This document shows positions 7,588 through 16,372 of a DNA stretch of 35,532 bases, in pieces. Position numbers and translations under genes: made by a program. The notes beneath the pieces are model-generated. The model ran no database searches, was not told where the DNA came from, and saw nothing but the letters and a program-made list of their open reading frames with translations. Origin of the DNA: Nitrogeniibacter sp050293885 (lineage in GTDB: Bacteria; Pseudomonadota; Gammaproteobacteria; Burkholderiales; Rhodocyclaceae); the NCBI GenBank assembly GCA_050293885.1, contig JBNKNO010000034.1, positions 1 to 35,532 of the forward strand. Reading direction: 5' to 3'. Position 1 is the first letter of the stretch, and each line of letters opens with the position of its first letter.

Positions 7588-9627
7588 TCAGCGCGGCGAA
7601 TACTCCGTGTGAGTCAAATCCTTCAGTGAATCGGCCACGCGCCGGGTGTGCTCGGCGGTGCCGTGGGTGCGCTGGCTCGATGCCTGAATCGCCTCGAGCA
7701 TGCCCGACAAGTCCGCCACGCCGCCGGACTGGGCTTCGATGTCTTCGGCCACGCTGCCGATTTCCGCAGCCAGACGAGAGATGTCGCGGCCGATGTCGTC
7801 GGCACTGGTGCGCGATTTTTCCGCCAGCTTGCGCACCTCGTCCGCCACCACCGAGAATCCGCGCCCGGCTTCGCCCGCACGGGCTGCCTCGATGGCCGCG
7901 TTGAGCGCCAGCAGGTTGGTCTGGTCGGCAATCTGCTGGATCACCTCGACCACTGTCTGGATGCGTTCGCTGGCCTCGGCCAGATCGCGCGCGCTGGCGG
8001 CCACTTCCGTGGCCCGCCCGGTGAGTTTGTCGACCGACCCGGCCGCCTGCTGCACGCTCGACTCCTGCTCGGCGATGTGCTCGCCCAACTCGCCCATCGA
8101 GCCGTACAGATCCTCTGCGCAATCGGACAACTTGCCGGCCGTGGTCTCCTGCAAAGCCCGCGCGCGGGCCAACTCACCACCCAGATCGTTGAGCCCGTCG
8201 AACACTCGCGCCATCGCCTCGTCGAGCCCGGTGGCGTCGAGGCTGGTGTCGAAGTGCTGGGCCTTGAAATCGTCGATCTGGCTGACCACGACACTCGACA
8301 ACCCGGACAGCTTGGCCACCTGACGGCGCAGGAAGAAGGCTTTGAATTCGCCGTAGTGCGACACGAAGTTGTCCACGTATTCGTCGCGGAAGGTCTGCCC
8401 GGCCGCCACGCGGAAGAAGAACACCGCCGTGAGCGTCTGGTTGAGGTTGAGCCCCAGAATCTCGCCAAAGGTCGAGAAACCGGCCACCGGAATGCCGTCG
8501 AGCACCTTGCCCATGCCGGACAGCTCGCGGTCGTTGTAGAGGCGGCGCAGGATGCAGTCGTTGAGGATGCCGGCCACCGGTTTGCCGGGCTTGCCGCTCA
8601 TGAAGCGCTGCAGGTCGCGCTCGGTGGTCGACACCAGGCTGGTACGACGCACCAGATGCAGCTCGTCGCCCGGTGCGATGTCGCAGTAAAAGTGCACGCG
8701 CCCGGCGGCCACATCGAGTTGCGACACCGACCGCACGAACAACTCCTTGCCCACCTTGATGGCGAAGGAGTATTCGGCCAACTGCCCTTCGAGCGTGTCG
8801 GGCGAACAGTTGAGGGTGTCGCACAGCGCGTCGATGAGACTGCAAATCCGCCCCTCGCGATCGACCACCTGGGTGATGTAGCGCTGCTCGACCGAGGCCG
8901 ACAAGACGCTGAAACGCTCACCGGCGGGCTCGAAGTTCTGGCTCTTGAGCACGCCGAAGCGCACGCCGGGCGCCATCTTCACGAAGGCGATGAGGGCATG
9001 GTTCTCGAGACGACGGCTGCCGTCGTGGAGGTAGGTGTTCTTGAAGTCCAGCTTGCCGCCGGCGGAACCGCCGACGAACAGACACGGAAAGCGCCCCGAA
9101 TCGTAGAGCGCTTCCATGAAGAAGGACTCGGAGGCCGACAAACCGTCGAACAGCACATAGGCCAGCGTGTCGCGGTGGTCGATGTCGATGCCGGTATTCA
9201 CCTGCGCGATACTGGCACTGAGCCGGTCGATACGATCCTTGAGCGACATGCCGACTTGCCCCTGACGCAAGTCGTCGCACGCCAGCGGCAGGCTGACCAC
9301 CTGCGCCTGGGCAACGATGGAGGCGTCGAAGCACTGCAAGACGATGCTGTCCCAGTTGCCGTCGGTGCCGCAATACAGGCCGCCGCCCTCGCCGCAGAGC
9401 TCCCCGGCCGTCGAGCACAAGGCCATGGCCGCGCCGGGAAAGCGCGCGCGCAATTGCCCGGCCACCTGATCGATATCGTTGTGCGGCGACACGTAGCCGA
9501 CGATGAAGGTGGGCTTCAGGCGTACCCGCGCCAATGCGGCTGACAGCTCGCCGGAGGTCGTCCTCAGGGTGCTGACACCCTGCCCCGACGATCCGCCGGC
9601 CCTTTTCGCTTTGCCAAAGAAACCCAT
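7588..9627 (-). CDS. Soluble FIST-domain methyl-accepting chemotaxis protein
   Basis: This 679-residue protein starts at the ATG at 9627 (MGFFGKAKRAGG), preceded by AGGAGA seven bases upstream. A longer in-frame start at 9699 lacks this support and would lie above the candidate sigma-28 promoter. Residues about 30-230 match FIST_N (PTFIVGYVSPHNDIDQVAG, then CSTAGEL). Residues about 240-400 match FIST_C, including GIPVAGFSTFGEI. From about 450 onward is a receptor signalling hairpin with the conserved tip IADQTNLLALNAAIEAARAG and ADEVRKLAEKS. No transmembrane segment is seen, so it should be cytoplasmic. FIST is a sensory domain proposed to bind small ligands. The ligand here is unknown. No CheA/CheW genes lie in the window. 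It sits between hypD and hypE with gaps of 92 and 53 bases. Confidence 0.9.
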   Translation of the reverse strand: MGFFGKAKRAGGSSGQGVSTLRTTSGELSAALARVRLKPTFIVGYVSPHNDIDQVAGQLRARFPGAAMALCSTAGELCGEGGGLYCGTDGNWDSIVLQCFDASIVAQAQVVSLPLACDDLRQGQVGMSLKDRIDRLSASIAQVNTGIDIDHRDTLAYVLFDGLSASESFFMEALYDSGRFPCLFVGGSAGGKLDFKNTYLHDGSRRLENHALIAFVKMAPGVRFGVLKSQNFEPAGERFSVLSASVEQRYITQVVDREGRICSLIDALCDTLNCSPDTLEGQLAEYSFAIKVGKELFVRSVSQLDVAAGRVHFYCDIAPGDELHLVRRTSLVSTTERDLQRFMSGKPGKPVAGILNDCILRRLYNDRELSGMGKVLDGIPVAGFSTFGEILGLNLNQTLTAVFFFRVAAGQTFRDEYVDNFVSHYGEFKAFFLRRQVAKLSGLSSVVVSQIDDFKAQHFDTSLDATGLDEAMARVFDGLNDLGGELARARALQETTAGKLSDCAEDLYGSMGELGEHIAEQESSVQQAAGSVDKLTGRATEVAASARDLAEASERIQTVVEVIQQIADQTNLLALNAAIEAARAGEAGRGFSVVADEVRKLAEKSRTSADDIGRDISRLAAEIGSVAEDIEAQSGGVADLSGMLEAIQASSQRTHGTAEHTRRVADSLKDLTHTEYSPR

Positions 9628-9664
9628 ATCAATCTCCTGCCATCCGTTTGGTGTGCATAGGCGA

Positions 9665-9691
9665 TTAACGGCAGCGGGGGAGATTTCTTTG
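9665..9691 (-). promoter_or_regulatory. Candidate sigma-28 (FliA) promoter for the FIST receptor gene
   Basis: On the minus strand the sequence reads CAAAGAAA, then exactly 11 bases, then GCCGTTAA. Against the enterobacterial FliA consensus TAAAGTTT-N11-GCCGATAA, the -10 half matches 7 of 8 and the -35 half keeps AAAG. Transcription would begin roughly 30 bases above the ATG at 9627. Chemoreceptor genes are commonly FliA-dependent, which makes this biologically reasonable. The match is by eye and unscored. Confidence 0.45.
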
Positions 9692-9719
9692 GCACGCATC
9701 CTTGGACGAGCCCGATCGG

Positions 9720-10862
9720 TCAGGCGGCAACCACGGGCACGTCACGAAACCGCCCGTAGTTGTAGTGGGCGGCGCATGCCCCTTCCGACGACACCATGCA
9801 CGAGCCCATCGGGTTCTCCGGGGTGCACACGGTGCCGAAGATCTTGCAGTCGGTCGGCTTTTTCACGCCACGCAGGATGGCGCCGCATTCGCAGGCCTTG
9901 TTGTCGGGCACCGAGGTGAAGGCCAGATCGAATTTGCGTTCGGCGTCCTGCTCGGCAAAAGCGGCGCGAATGCGCAACGCCGAATAGGGCACTTCACGCA
10001 GGCCGCGCCATTCGAAGCTGCGGCGCAGTTCGAACACCTCGCTCACCAGCGCTTGGGCCTTGAGGTTGCCCTCTTCGTTCACGGCGCGGGTGAATTCGTT
10101 TTCGACTTCTGCTCGGCCTTCATTCACCTGCCGCACCAGCATGCGGATCGCCTGCATCACGTCGAGCGGTTCGAAACCGGCGATCACCACCGGCTTGCGG
10201 TATTCCTCGGCGAAGAAGGCGTAGGGGCGGCTGCCGATGATGGTGGACACATGCGCCGGGCCAACGAAACCGTCGAGCGGCACAGTGCCCAATTCGCGCA
10301 CCTCGGGCGATTCGAGAATGGTCATGATCGCCGAGGGCGTGAGCACGTGATTGCAGATCACGCTGAAGTTCGCCAGCCCCATCGCCTTGGCCTGCTTGAT
10401 GACCAGCGCGGTCGGCGGCGTGGTGGTCTCGAAGCCGATGGCGAAGAACACCACCTCGCGTTCGGGATGCTTCTGCGCCAGGCCCAGCGCGTCGGCGGCC
10501 GAATACACCATGCGCACGTCGCCGCCGCGCGCCTTGGCCTTGAGCAAGGAGAGCTGCCCGGAGGCCGGCACCCGCAGGCAGTCGCCATAGGTGCACAGGA
10601 TCACTTCGGGCCGTTCGAGCACCAGGCGGATGGCCATGTCGATGCGCCCGATCGGCAGCACGCACACCGGGCAACCCGGTCCGTGGATCATGCGCACATT
10701 GGGCGGCAGCAGGTCGGTCACGCCATAGCGCGAGATGGCGTGGGTGTGGCCGCCGCAGAATTCCATGAAGGCGTAACGGCGACCGGTGTCGGCCTCGCGG
10801 GCGATGGCCGCGGCCAGTTTGGCGGCCACCTCGCCGTCGCGAAACTCGTCCACATATTTCAT
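9720..10862 (-). CDS. hypD: HypD, scaffold for Fe(CN)2CO assembly
   Basis: This is a 380-residue protein with all family signatures. MEFCGGHTHAISRYG places the iron-ligating Cys36. GPGCPVC (Cys64, Cys67) holds the redox pair. GFETTTP and CNHVLTP are conserved core motifs. The C-terminal cysteines (CECGAIL, CKIFGTVC, MGSC) fit the [4Fe-4S] cluster region. HypD with HypC carries the iron while cyanide is delivered by HypE. The start codon lies in the hypC stop as ATGA, so the two partners are coupled. Downstream the usual neighbour hypE is displaced by the receptor gene after a 92-base gap. Confidence 0.96.
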   Translation of the reverse strand: MKYVDEFRDGEVAAKLAAAIAREADTGRRYAFMEFCGGHTHAISRYGVTDLLPPNVRMIHGPGCPVCVLPIGRIDMAIRLVLERPEVILCTYGDCLRVPASGQLSLLKAKARGGDVRMVYSAADALGLAQKHPEREVVFFAIGFETTTPPTALVIKQAKAMGLANFSVICNHVLTPSAIMTILESPEVRELGTVPLDGFVGPAHVSTIIGSRPYAFFAEEYRKPVVIAGFEPLDVMQAIRMLVRQVNEGRAEVENEFTRAVNEEGNLKAQALVSEVFELRRSFEWRGLREVPYSALRIRAAFAEQDAERKFDLAFTSVPDNKACECGAILRGVKKPTDCKIFGTVCTPENPMGSCMVSSEGACAAHYNYGRFRDVPVVAA

Positions 10863-11104
10863 GCAGACCCCTCGGCGATGGCCTGCAGATCGAGCCCCGA
10901 TTCGGCGAACAAGGCGAGTGTCGTTGCCGCCTCGTCCGGATCGAGCAACGACAGCGCATAGCCGACGTGCACGATCACGTAGTCGCCCACCTTTGCGCCA
11001 TCCACCAGCGCCAGCGAGATGTCCTTGCGCACGCCGCCGAGGTCCACGCGGGCGGCGTCGTCGTCCATCAGTTCAACAATGCGGGCGGGAATCGCCAGAC
11101 ACAT
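10859..11104 (-). CDS. hypC: HypC, hydrogenase maturation chaperone
   Basis: This is an 81-residue protein starting MCLAIPARIVEL. Cys2, exposed after methionine removal, is the residue HypC proteins use to bind the Fe(CN)2CO moiety and the large-subunit precursor. VDLGGVRKDISLALV and GDYVIVHVGYAL are typical of the OB-like fold. It lies six bases after hypF and overlaps hypD. A paralogue, HoxL, is encoded at 17944-18249. Confidence 0.95.
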   Translation of the reverse strand: MCLAIPARIVELMDDDAARVDLGGVRKDISLALVDGAKVGDYVIVHVGYALSLLDPDEAATTLALFAESGLDLQAIAEGSA

Positions 11105-11110
11105 AAGCCG

Positions 11111-13441
11111 TTACTCCATCGCGCGGGCAATCGCCACCCAGGCCTGCCCCAGCGACAAGCCGCCGTCGCTGGTGGGGGCCTGTTGCGCCCGCAAAACATT
11201 GAAACCTCGACCGCCCAAGCGACGGGCCAGGCCCTCGGTGATCCGGGCGTTGAGAAAACAGCCGCCGCCGAGCGCGACGGTGTCGATACCTTGTGCGCGC
11301 GCGGCAGCACTGACCCACTGCTCCAGCGCGGCAATCAGCGTGGCGTGGAACTGCGCCGCACCGCGCGCGGCGTTGGTCTCATCGACCAACGAGGCGAACA
11401 GCGGCAGCAGGTCGAGCTGACGGTCGTCATCGATGCGCCAGCCGTGATGCAGCGGCAACACCGGGCCGTAGCCGGCGGCCAGCGCCTCCAGCCGCATGGC
11501 AGCCTCGCCTTCGTAGTGCATCACGTCGCACACGCCGAGCAGCCCGGCGACCGCATCGAACCAGCGCCCCATGCTCGAAGTCGGCGGGCAGCGCGTGCCT
11601 TTTTCGAGCACATCGGCGAGGCGATCGGCGCCGCGCAGATGGGCGAAACGCGCGGCGATGAGATCGCCATGGCCCACATCGAACAGCGCCGAAGCGGCCA
11701 TGCGCCAAGGCTCGCGCGCCGCGCGGTCGCCGCCCGGCAGGCGCAACGGACGCAAATGCCCGAGGCGCTCGCAGTGCGCGCCGTCGACGCGCAGCAACTC
11801 GCCGCCCCAGGCGTCGCCATCGGCGCCCAGACCGACACCGTCGAGCGCCACGCCGATCACCGGCGCATCGACCCGATGCTCGGCCAGCACCGCCGCAATG
11901 TGCGCGTGATGATGCTGCACTTCGATCAGCGGCAGATCGCGTTCCCGCGCCAGTGCGTGCGCCACGCGGGTGGCGTGAAAATCCGGATGCAGGTCACAGG
12001 CAATCCACTCGGGATGACAGTCGAGCACGGTCGACAGATGCTCGATGGCGGCGTCCATGGCGGCACAGGTGGCGGCATTGTCGAGGTCGCCCACGTGCTG
12101 AGAGAGGAAGGCTTCATCGCCACGCGTGAGGCACACCGTGTTCTTGAGGTAGCCGCCGGTGGCCAGCACGGCCGGCCCCTTGCGACCGAGGTGGATGGCT
12201 TGCGGCGTATAGCCACGGCCGCGACGGAGGGTCGCCGGCGCGCGGTCGATGATGCGCATCACGCTGTCGTCAGCACGCACCAGAATGTCGCGATCGTGCA
12301 TGAGCACGAAGTCGGCCTGCCCGGTGAGCCGCGTCATCGCCTCGTCATTGCCGATCACCAGCGGCTCGCCGCCCGGGTTGGCGGAAGTCATCACCAGCGC
12401 CAGCGGATGCGGCGCGTCGAGCCAGTCGGTCCCCGCCGGCCGCCCGGCTTCGTCATGGAACAGCAGATAGTGCAGCGGCGTGTTGGGCAGCATGAGGCCG
12501 ATCTGCCCCAGCGCCGGCGCCACGCCCCACAGCGTCAGGTCGGCCGCGGGGCGTTTGTCGAGCAGCACGATGGGGCGTTCCGGCCCGCTCAGCAGGGTTT
12601 CTTCAGCGGTATCGAATTTGGCGAAGGTGCGCGCCGAGTGCGTGTTGAGCACCATCACCGCGAACGGCTTGTCGCCCCGGCGCTTGCGCGCGCGCAAGGT
12701 TTCCACCGCTTCCGGATTGCGCGCATCGCACACCAGGTTGTAGCCGCCCAATCCCTTGATGGCGACGATCCGGCCCGACAGAATTGCCAGCAGCGCGTCG
12801 GCCACCGGATCGCGTGTCGCGACGCGCACCCCGTTCATCTGCCACAGGCTCAGACTCGGCCCGCAGGCCGGGCAGGCATTGGGTTCGGCATGAAAGCGCC
12901 GATGCGTGGGCGCCTCGTATTCGTCCTGACAATCCTCGCACTGAACAAAACCGGCCATGCTGGTATTGGCGCGATCGTAGGGCAGCGAATGGGTGATGGT
13001 GTAGCGCGGGCCGCAATGAGTGCAGTTGATGAACGGGTAGCGCCAACGACGATCCGCCGGATCGAACAGCTCGGCCAGACAGGCGCCACACACCGAGGTA
13101 TCGACCCCGATGGCGGTAGTCACCGCCCCGCCCCGGCTGGGCCGGATGGTAAAGCCACGGTCCGCCGGATCGGGTGCGCGGCCATTGGCCTCGACATGAT
13201 CGACGCGCGCCAGCCGCGGCGCCTCCTTGACCATGCGCACCAGCAGCGCGGAGATGTTGCCGGGCAGGCCCTGCACCTCCATCTCGACGCCTTCGGCATC
13301 ATTGCGCACCCAGCCGGCCAGATCGAGTTCCTGCGCCAGGCGGAACACGAAGGGCCGGAAACCGACGCCCTGCACCACACCACGCACGCGCACGCGACGG
13401 CGTTCGAGCAGCGGGACGGAACGGTCGGCGCGGGCGTCCAT
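11111..13441 (-). CDS. hypF: HypF, carbamoyltransferase
   Basis: This is a 776-residue protein. The ATG at 13441 is preferred over one 12 codons upstream, because it sits four bases after the hypB stop with GGAGG in the end of hypB. Domains in order are: an acylphosphatase-like domain (VRVRGVVQGVGFRPFVFRLA); paired zinc-finger cysteines (CGAC with CTHC, and CEDC with CPAC); a YrdC-like nucleotide-binding domain (KGLGGYNLVCDA, VMTSANPGGEPL); and a Kae1-like domain with HHHAHIAAVLAEH and LDGVGLGADGDAWGGELL. HypF uses carbamoyl phosphate and ATP to carbamoylate the HypE C-terminal cysteine. Confidence 0.95.
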   Translation of the reverse strand: MDARADRSVPLLERRRVRVRGVVQGVGFRPFVFRLAQELDLAGWVRNDAEGVEMEVQGLPGNISALLVRMVKEAPRLARVDHVEANGRAPDPADRGFTIRPSRGGAVTTAIGVDTSVCGACLAELFDPADRRWRYPFINCTHCGPRYTITHSLPYDRANTSMAGFVQCEDCQDEYEAPTHRRFHAEPNACPACGPSLSLWQMNGVRVATRDPVADALLAILSGRIVAIKGLGGYNLVCDARNPEAVETLRARKRRGDKPFAVMVLNTHSARTFAKFDTAEETLLSGPERPIVLLDKRPAADLTLWGVAPALGQIGLMLPNTPLHYLLFHDEAGRPAGTDWLDAPHPLALVMTSANPGGEPLVIGNDEAMTRLTGQADFVLMHDRDILVRADDSVMRIIDRAPATLRRGRGYTPQAIHLGRKGPAVLATGGYLKNTVCLTRGDEAFLSQHVGDLDNAATCAAMDAAIEHLSTVLDCHPEWIACDLHPDFHATRVAHALARERDLPLIEVQHHHAHIAAVLAEHRVDAPVIGVALDGVGLGADGDAWGGELLRVDGAHCERLGHLRPLRLPGGDRAAREPWRMAASALFDVGHGDLIAARFAHLRGADRLADVLEKGTRCPPTSSMGRWFDAVAGLLGVCDVMHYEGEAAMRLEALAAGYGPVLPLHHGWRIDDDRQLDLLPLFASLVDETNAARGAAQFHATLIAALEQWVSAAARAQGIDTVALGGGCFLNARITEGLARRLGGRGFNVLRAQQAPTSDGGLSLGQAWVAIARAME

Positions 13442-13445
13442 GTGC

Positions 13446-14369
13446 TCAGTCGCCTCCGGTCTCGAGCGCTTCGGCATGCGGCCTGCGCAACTTTGCGAGC
13501 CCGGCCTCGATCCAGGCCAGCCAGGTGTCGAAGCCTTCGCCGGTGGTGGCCGACACCCGGAACACGGTCAGATTCGGATTGACCCGCAGCGCGTATTCGA
13601 CCGCCTTGTCGGCATCGAAGCTCACGTAGGGCAGCAGATCGATCTTGTTGAGCAGCATCACGTCGGCGGCCGCGAACATGTCGGGGTACTTGAGCGGTTT
13701 GTCCTCGCCCTCGGTCACCGACAGGATCGCCACCTTGTGCGCCTCGCCCAGATCGAAGGCCGCCGGGCACACCAGGTTGCCCACGTTCTCGACCAGCAGC
13801 AGGCTGTGGTCAGCCAGTTCGAGTCGCGGCAGCGCCTGCCCGACCATGGCGGCGTCAAGATGACAGCCCTTGCCGGTGTTGATCTGCAACGCCGGGGCGC
13901 CGGTGGCACGGATGCGCTCGGCGTCGAATTCGGTCTGCTGGTCACCCTCGATGACGGCCACCGACACCCGCGCGCGAATCGCCTCGATGGTCTTGCACAA
14001 CAACGTGGTCTTGCCCGATCCGGGGCTGGAGACCAGGTTGAGCGCGAAGATGCCGTGTTCGGCAAACCAGCGCCGGTTGCCGTCGGCCAGCGAATCGTTC
14101 TTGCCCAGGATGTCGCGCTCGATGCGTACCATCTCGCCCTGCGACAGCCCTGGCGCATGCGCCCGTGCGGGGCCGTGGCCGAAGTGCATGGCCCCCTCGC
14201 TGAGCGCCACATGCGCGTGGTCATGATCGTGATCAGGCGCATGACCGGGGTCATGATCATGCGTTGCCGCGGGCTTGAAGCCGACCGTCGGCGCGGCGCT
14301 GGGCTGCGCCTTCGGCGGCTTGCGGCCGATGCTCACCTCACCAGCGCCGCATCCACATACCGTACACAT
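13446..14369 (-). CDS. hypB: HypB, GTPase for nickel insertion, with His-rich N-terminus
   Basis: This is a 307-residue protein. The N-terminus has the CxxCGC-type metal site (Cys2, Cys5, Cys7). A His/Asp-rich stretch follows, about residues 37-71, with ten histidines, which in other HypB proteins stores nickel. The SIMIBI GTPase part shows a P-loop at SSPGSGKTT (114-122), GKGCHLDA with Cys169/His170 at the dimer-interface metal site, and NKIDLLPY for guanine recognition. It works with HypA to load nickel into the HoxG precursor. The start follows the hypA stop with no intervening base (TAA then ATG). Confidence 0.96.
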   Translation of the reverse strand: MCTVCGCGAGEVSIGRKPPKAQPSAAPTVGFKPAATHDHDPGHAPDHDHDHAHVALSEGAMHFGHGPARAHAPGLSQGEMVRIERDILGKNDSLADGNRRWFAEHGIFALNLVSSPGSGKTTLLCKTIEAIRARVSVAVIEGDQQTEFDAERIRATGAPALQINTGKGCHLDAAMVGQALPRLELADHSLLLVENVGNLVCPAAFDLGEAHKVAILSVTEGEDKPLKYPDMFAAADVMLLNKIDLLPYVSFDADKAVEYALRVNPNLTVFRVSATTGEGFDTWLAWIEAGLAKLRRPHAEALETGGD

Positions 14370-14759
14370 TTATTCGACTCCTTCCTGTGCGTCTTCGCGC
14401 ACGGGTTTGTCCTGGTCCGTATCCACATCGAGCGCCAGCACGCGCATTTCGGTCCCCGCGGTGGCTTGCACCTGATAGCTGCCGCAATCGGGGCACGGAT
14501 CGTACAGCGCCGCCATCGGCACCGATTTGCCACACGGCATGCACCAGCCGGCGCCCGGCACGCGGTCGATCTCCAGCCGGGCGCCCTCGCCCACGGTGCC
14601 GCGCATCACCACATCGAAGCAGAAACGCAGCGCGTCCACCTCCACCGACGACAGCGCGCCCACCGCCAGCACCACCGCCTTGACGCGACTGAACCCCTGC
14701 TCGCGCGCGGCGTCTTCAACGATGCCTCTTATACCTTCGGCCAGTGACATTTCATGCAT
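14370..14759 (-). CDS. hypA: HypA, nickel metallochaperone
   Basis: This is a 129-residue protein beginning MHEMSLAEGI, where His2 is the nickel-binding residue of the family. Zinc-binding cysteine pairs are at Cys73/Cys76 (CMPC) and Cys89/Cys92 (CPDC). An acidic tail after residue 110 makes it slightly longer than the usual 113-120 residues. It overlaps the end of hoxV by eight bases and abuts hypB, its functional partner. Confidence 0.95.
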   Translation of the reverse strand: MHEMSLAEGIRGIVEDAAREQGFSRVKAVVLAVGALSSVEVDALRFCFDVVMRGTVGEGARLEIDRVPGAGWCMPCGKSVPMAALYDPCPDCGSYQVQATAGTEMRVLALDVDTDQDKPVREDAQEGVE

Positions 14760-15876
14760 GCGCCACCTCCTCGCCGGTGTCGACCGTCACGTTGAACATC
14801 ACGCACGGATCGAGCGCCATCGCCAGCACCTTGAGGCGCCAGCGTGCGTAGGCCGGATCGGGCGCGGCCCAACCCGCGCCTTCCTGTTCGAACACGCCGC
14901 CGGGGCGAAAATTCCATTCGGTCGGGGCGACGATGGCGTAATCGGCCACGGTGTCGCCCTCGAGCCGCACCGCGTGCAGCAACACGCCACGCGCGGTATC
15001 GATCCGCGCCAGCCCACCGCCGCCCGGCAAGGCGGTGGCATCGACCAGCGCCGGCATGTCCTCCGGCAGCGGGTGGCGCAGCCGGCTGGCGCAGTCGGCC
15101 AACTCCACCATGCGGGCGAACAGGCGGGCCGCGATGCGGTGGCGCGGCGCCACCAAGCGCGCCACCAACATATTGTTTACATGGCGCGCGAGCGCGCCTG
15201 TTTCATACACCTGCCCGGCCAGATGCGGTGCCCGGCAAAACGCCGCATCGGGCCAGCCGCCGGGCAAGGCTTCGGCAAAATCCTGCGCGCGCAGGCTGGG
15301 CAGCAGCGGCACCGGTTCGTCGAGCGGATCGCTGGCCCCGGCCTTGATGAGCCGCGCCAGCACCCGACCGACCGTCCCCGCCCGCTCGCTCACGGTGACA
15401 AACTCTTCAAGAGAGTGCGGCCCGCGCACGGTGCTGAAAAAACTGCCGAGCAACTCGCTGGCGACCAGATTCAGCACCTGCCCGCCAACCTCGAAGGCCG
15501 CGGCCTGATCGCCAATGCGGCCCAAGGCCCGATGCAGGCTGGCAAAGCGCTCGCGCACCGGCAGCATGTCGAACAACGCCGGCCAGTCGAGCAGCAGTCG
15601 CCACAGATGCAATTGCGCAGCCTCGATGGTCAGCGCGCGCTCGATGCCCGCATCGGGCGCGACCACCTCGCCACGCGCCGCCGCGCAGGCCGCTTGCACG
15701 GCGTGCCGTTGCGCCACGCCGCACAGGCTGAACACCACGCTGGCGAGCGCCGCGGCCTCGGCCGGCGTCTTGCCTTTGAGCACGCTGGCCGCCAGCGGCC
15801 GGGCGTTGCGCACGTGCACCGCGTCGACACGCCCGTCGCGCCAGTTCGCCACGAGGTGAAGCGGCGCCTCGCTCAT
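14752..15876 (-). CDS. hoxV: HoxV/HupK, large-subunit-like assembly scaffold
   Basis: This is a 374-residue relative of the hydrogenase large subunit that lacks a complete active site. Near the N-terminus LCGVAQRH keeps a first cysteine (Cys52) and a histidine but not the second cysteine of the CGxC site. Near the C-terminus DPCVMF keeps only the first cysteine of DPCxxC, and there is no cleavable extension. In Cupriavidus, HoxV is proposed to act as an intermediate scaffold when the Fe(CN)2CO group is passed to HoxG. The start overlaps hoxT by four bases (ATGA). Confidence 0.9.
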   Translation of the reverse strand: MSEAPLHLVANWRDGRVDAVHVRNARPLAASVLKGKTPAEAAALASVVFSLCGVAQRHAVQAACAAARGEVVAPDAGIERALTIEAAQLHLWRLLLDWPALFDMLPVRERFASLHRALGRIGDQAAAFEVGGQVLNLVASELLGSFFSTVRGPHSLEEFVTVSERAGTVGRVLARLIKAGASDPLDEPVPLLPSLRAQDFAEALPGGWPDAAFCRAPHLAGQVYETGALARHVNNMLVARLVAPRHRIAARLFARMVELADCASRLRHPLPEDMPALVDATALPGGGGLARIDTARGVLLHAVRLEGDTVADYAIVAPTEWNFRPGGVFEQEGAGWAAPDPAYARWRLKVLAMALDPCVMFNVTVDTGEEVAHA

Positions 15877-16370
15877 GCGCCGGCTCGCCGACCGAGCGCG
15901 CGGCGCAGGAAGGCACGACGGTCGATGGCAGGGGGGGCGGCCGGACGCTCGGGCACCGGCTCGACAAACAATGCGTCGAGCGATGCCAGGGCCACCTCGC
16001 GCGCGTCATCCTGATCGCCGAACGCCTCCATGGGCGAGAACAGCGAGCAGTAGTGATATTCACCCAGCCCCGGCTCGTGATTCCCCATGAACGGGTAGAC
16101 GCCGGAGGGAAAATCCCATTCGTGCTCGCGGCCCACACGCAAAGGCGCAAAGGCCTCGCTACCGCCGGGCAAGACCATGAGATTCATCGCCCAGGGCGTG
16201 ATCACCACCCCGACCCACAGCCCGTGCCAGGCGCGAAAGCCCACGACTTCGACCGACAGCGCCCGATTGCACATCGGCACGTCGCCCATGCGCTCGCGCG
16301 CAATCTGTGCGAACACCGCCAGCACGGTGTTCGACGGGTTGTCGGAGAAGGTGCTCATCGTGTCCGTCAT
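15873..16370 (-). CDS. hoxT: HoxT/HupJ, HybE-family hydrogenase assembly chaperone
   Basis: This is a 165-residue protein of the HybE family, recognised by MCNRALSVEVVGFR, VGVVITPWAMNLMVLPGG and EWDFPSGVYPFMGNHEPGLG. The family is involved in maturation of uptake hydrogenases. The C-terminal end is basic and arginine-rich. An internal ATG four codons in is an alternative start. It lies two bases after hoxR and overlaps hoxV. Confidence 0.9.
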   Translation of the reverse strand: MTDTMSTFSDNPSNTVLAVFAQIARERMGDVPMCNRALSVEVVGFRAWHGLWVGVVITPWAMNLMVLPGGSEAFAPLRVGREHEWDFPSGVYPFMGNHEPGLGEYHYCSLFSPMEAFGDQDDAREVALASLDALFVEPVPERPAAPPAIDRRAFLRRALGRRAGA

Positions 16371-16372
16371 GC

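Noticed and set aside
7648..9543. Plus-strand open frame of 631 codons
   Set aside because: Antisense shadow of the FIST receptor gene.
9628..9699. Longer start for the FIST receptor at 9699
   Set aside because: It has no ribosome binding site, and the added 24 residues are not FIST-like. AGGAGA is placed before 9627.
9682..9704. TTGGCACGCATCC plus-strand sigma-54-like sequence near the hypD end
   Set aside because: The GG has no GC ten bases later, and it points into the antisense of hypD.
10967..13582. Plus-strand open frame of 871 codons
   Set aside because: Antisense shadow of hypF and hypB. No recognisable motifs, biased composition.
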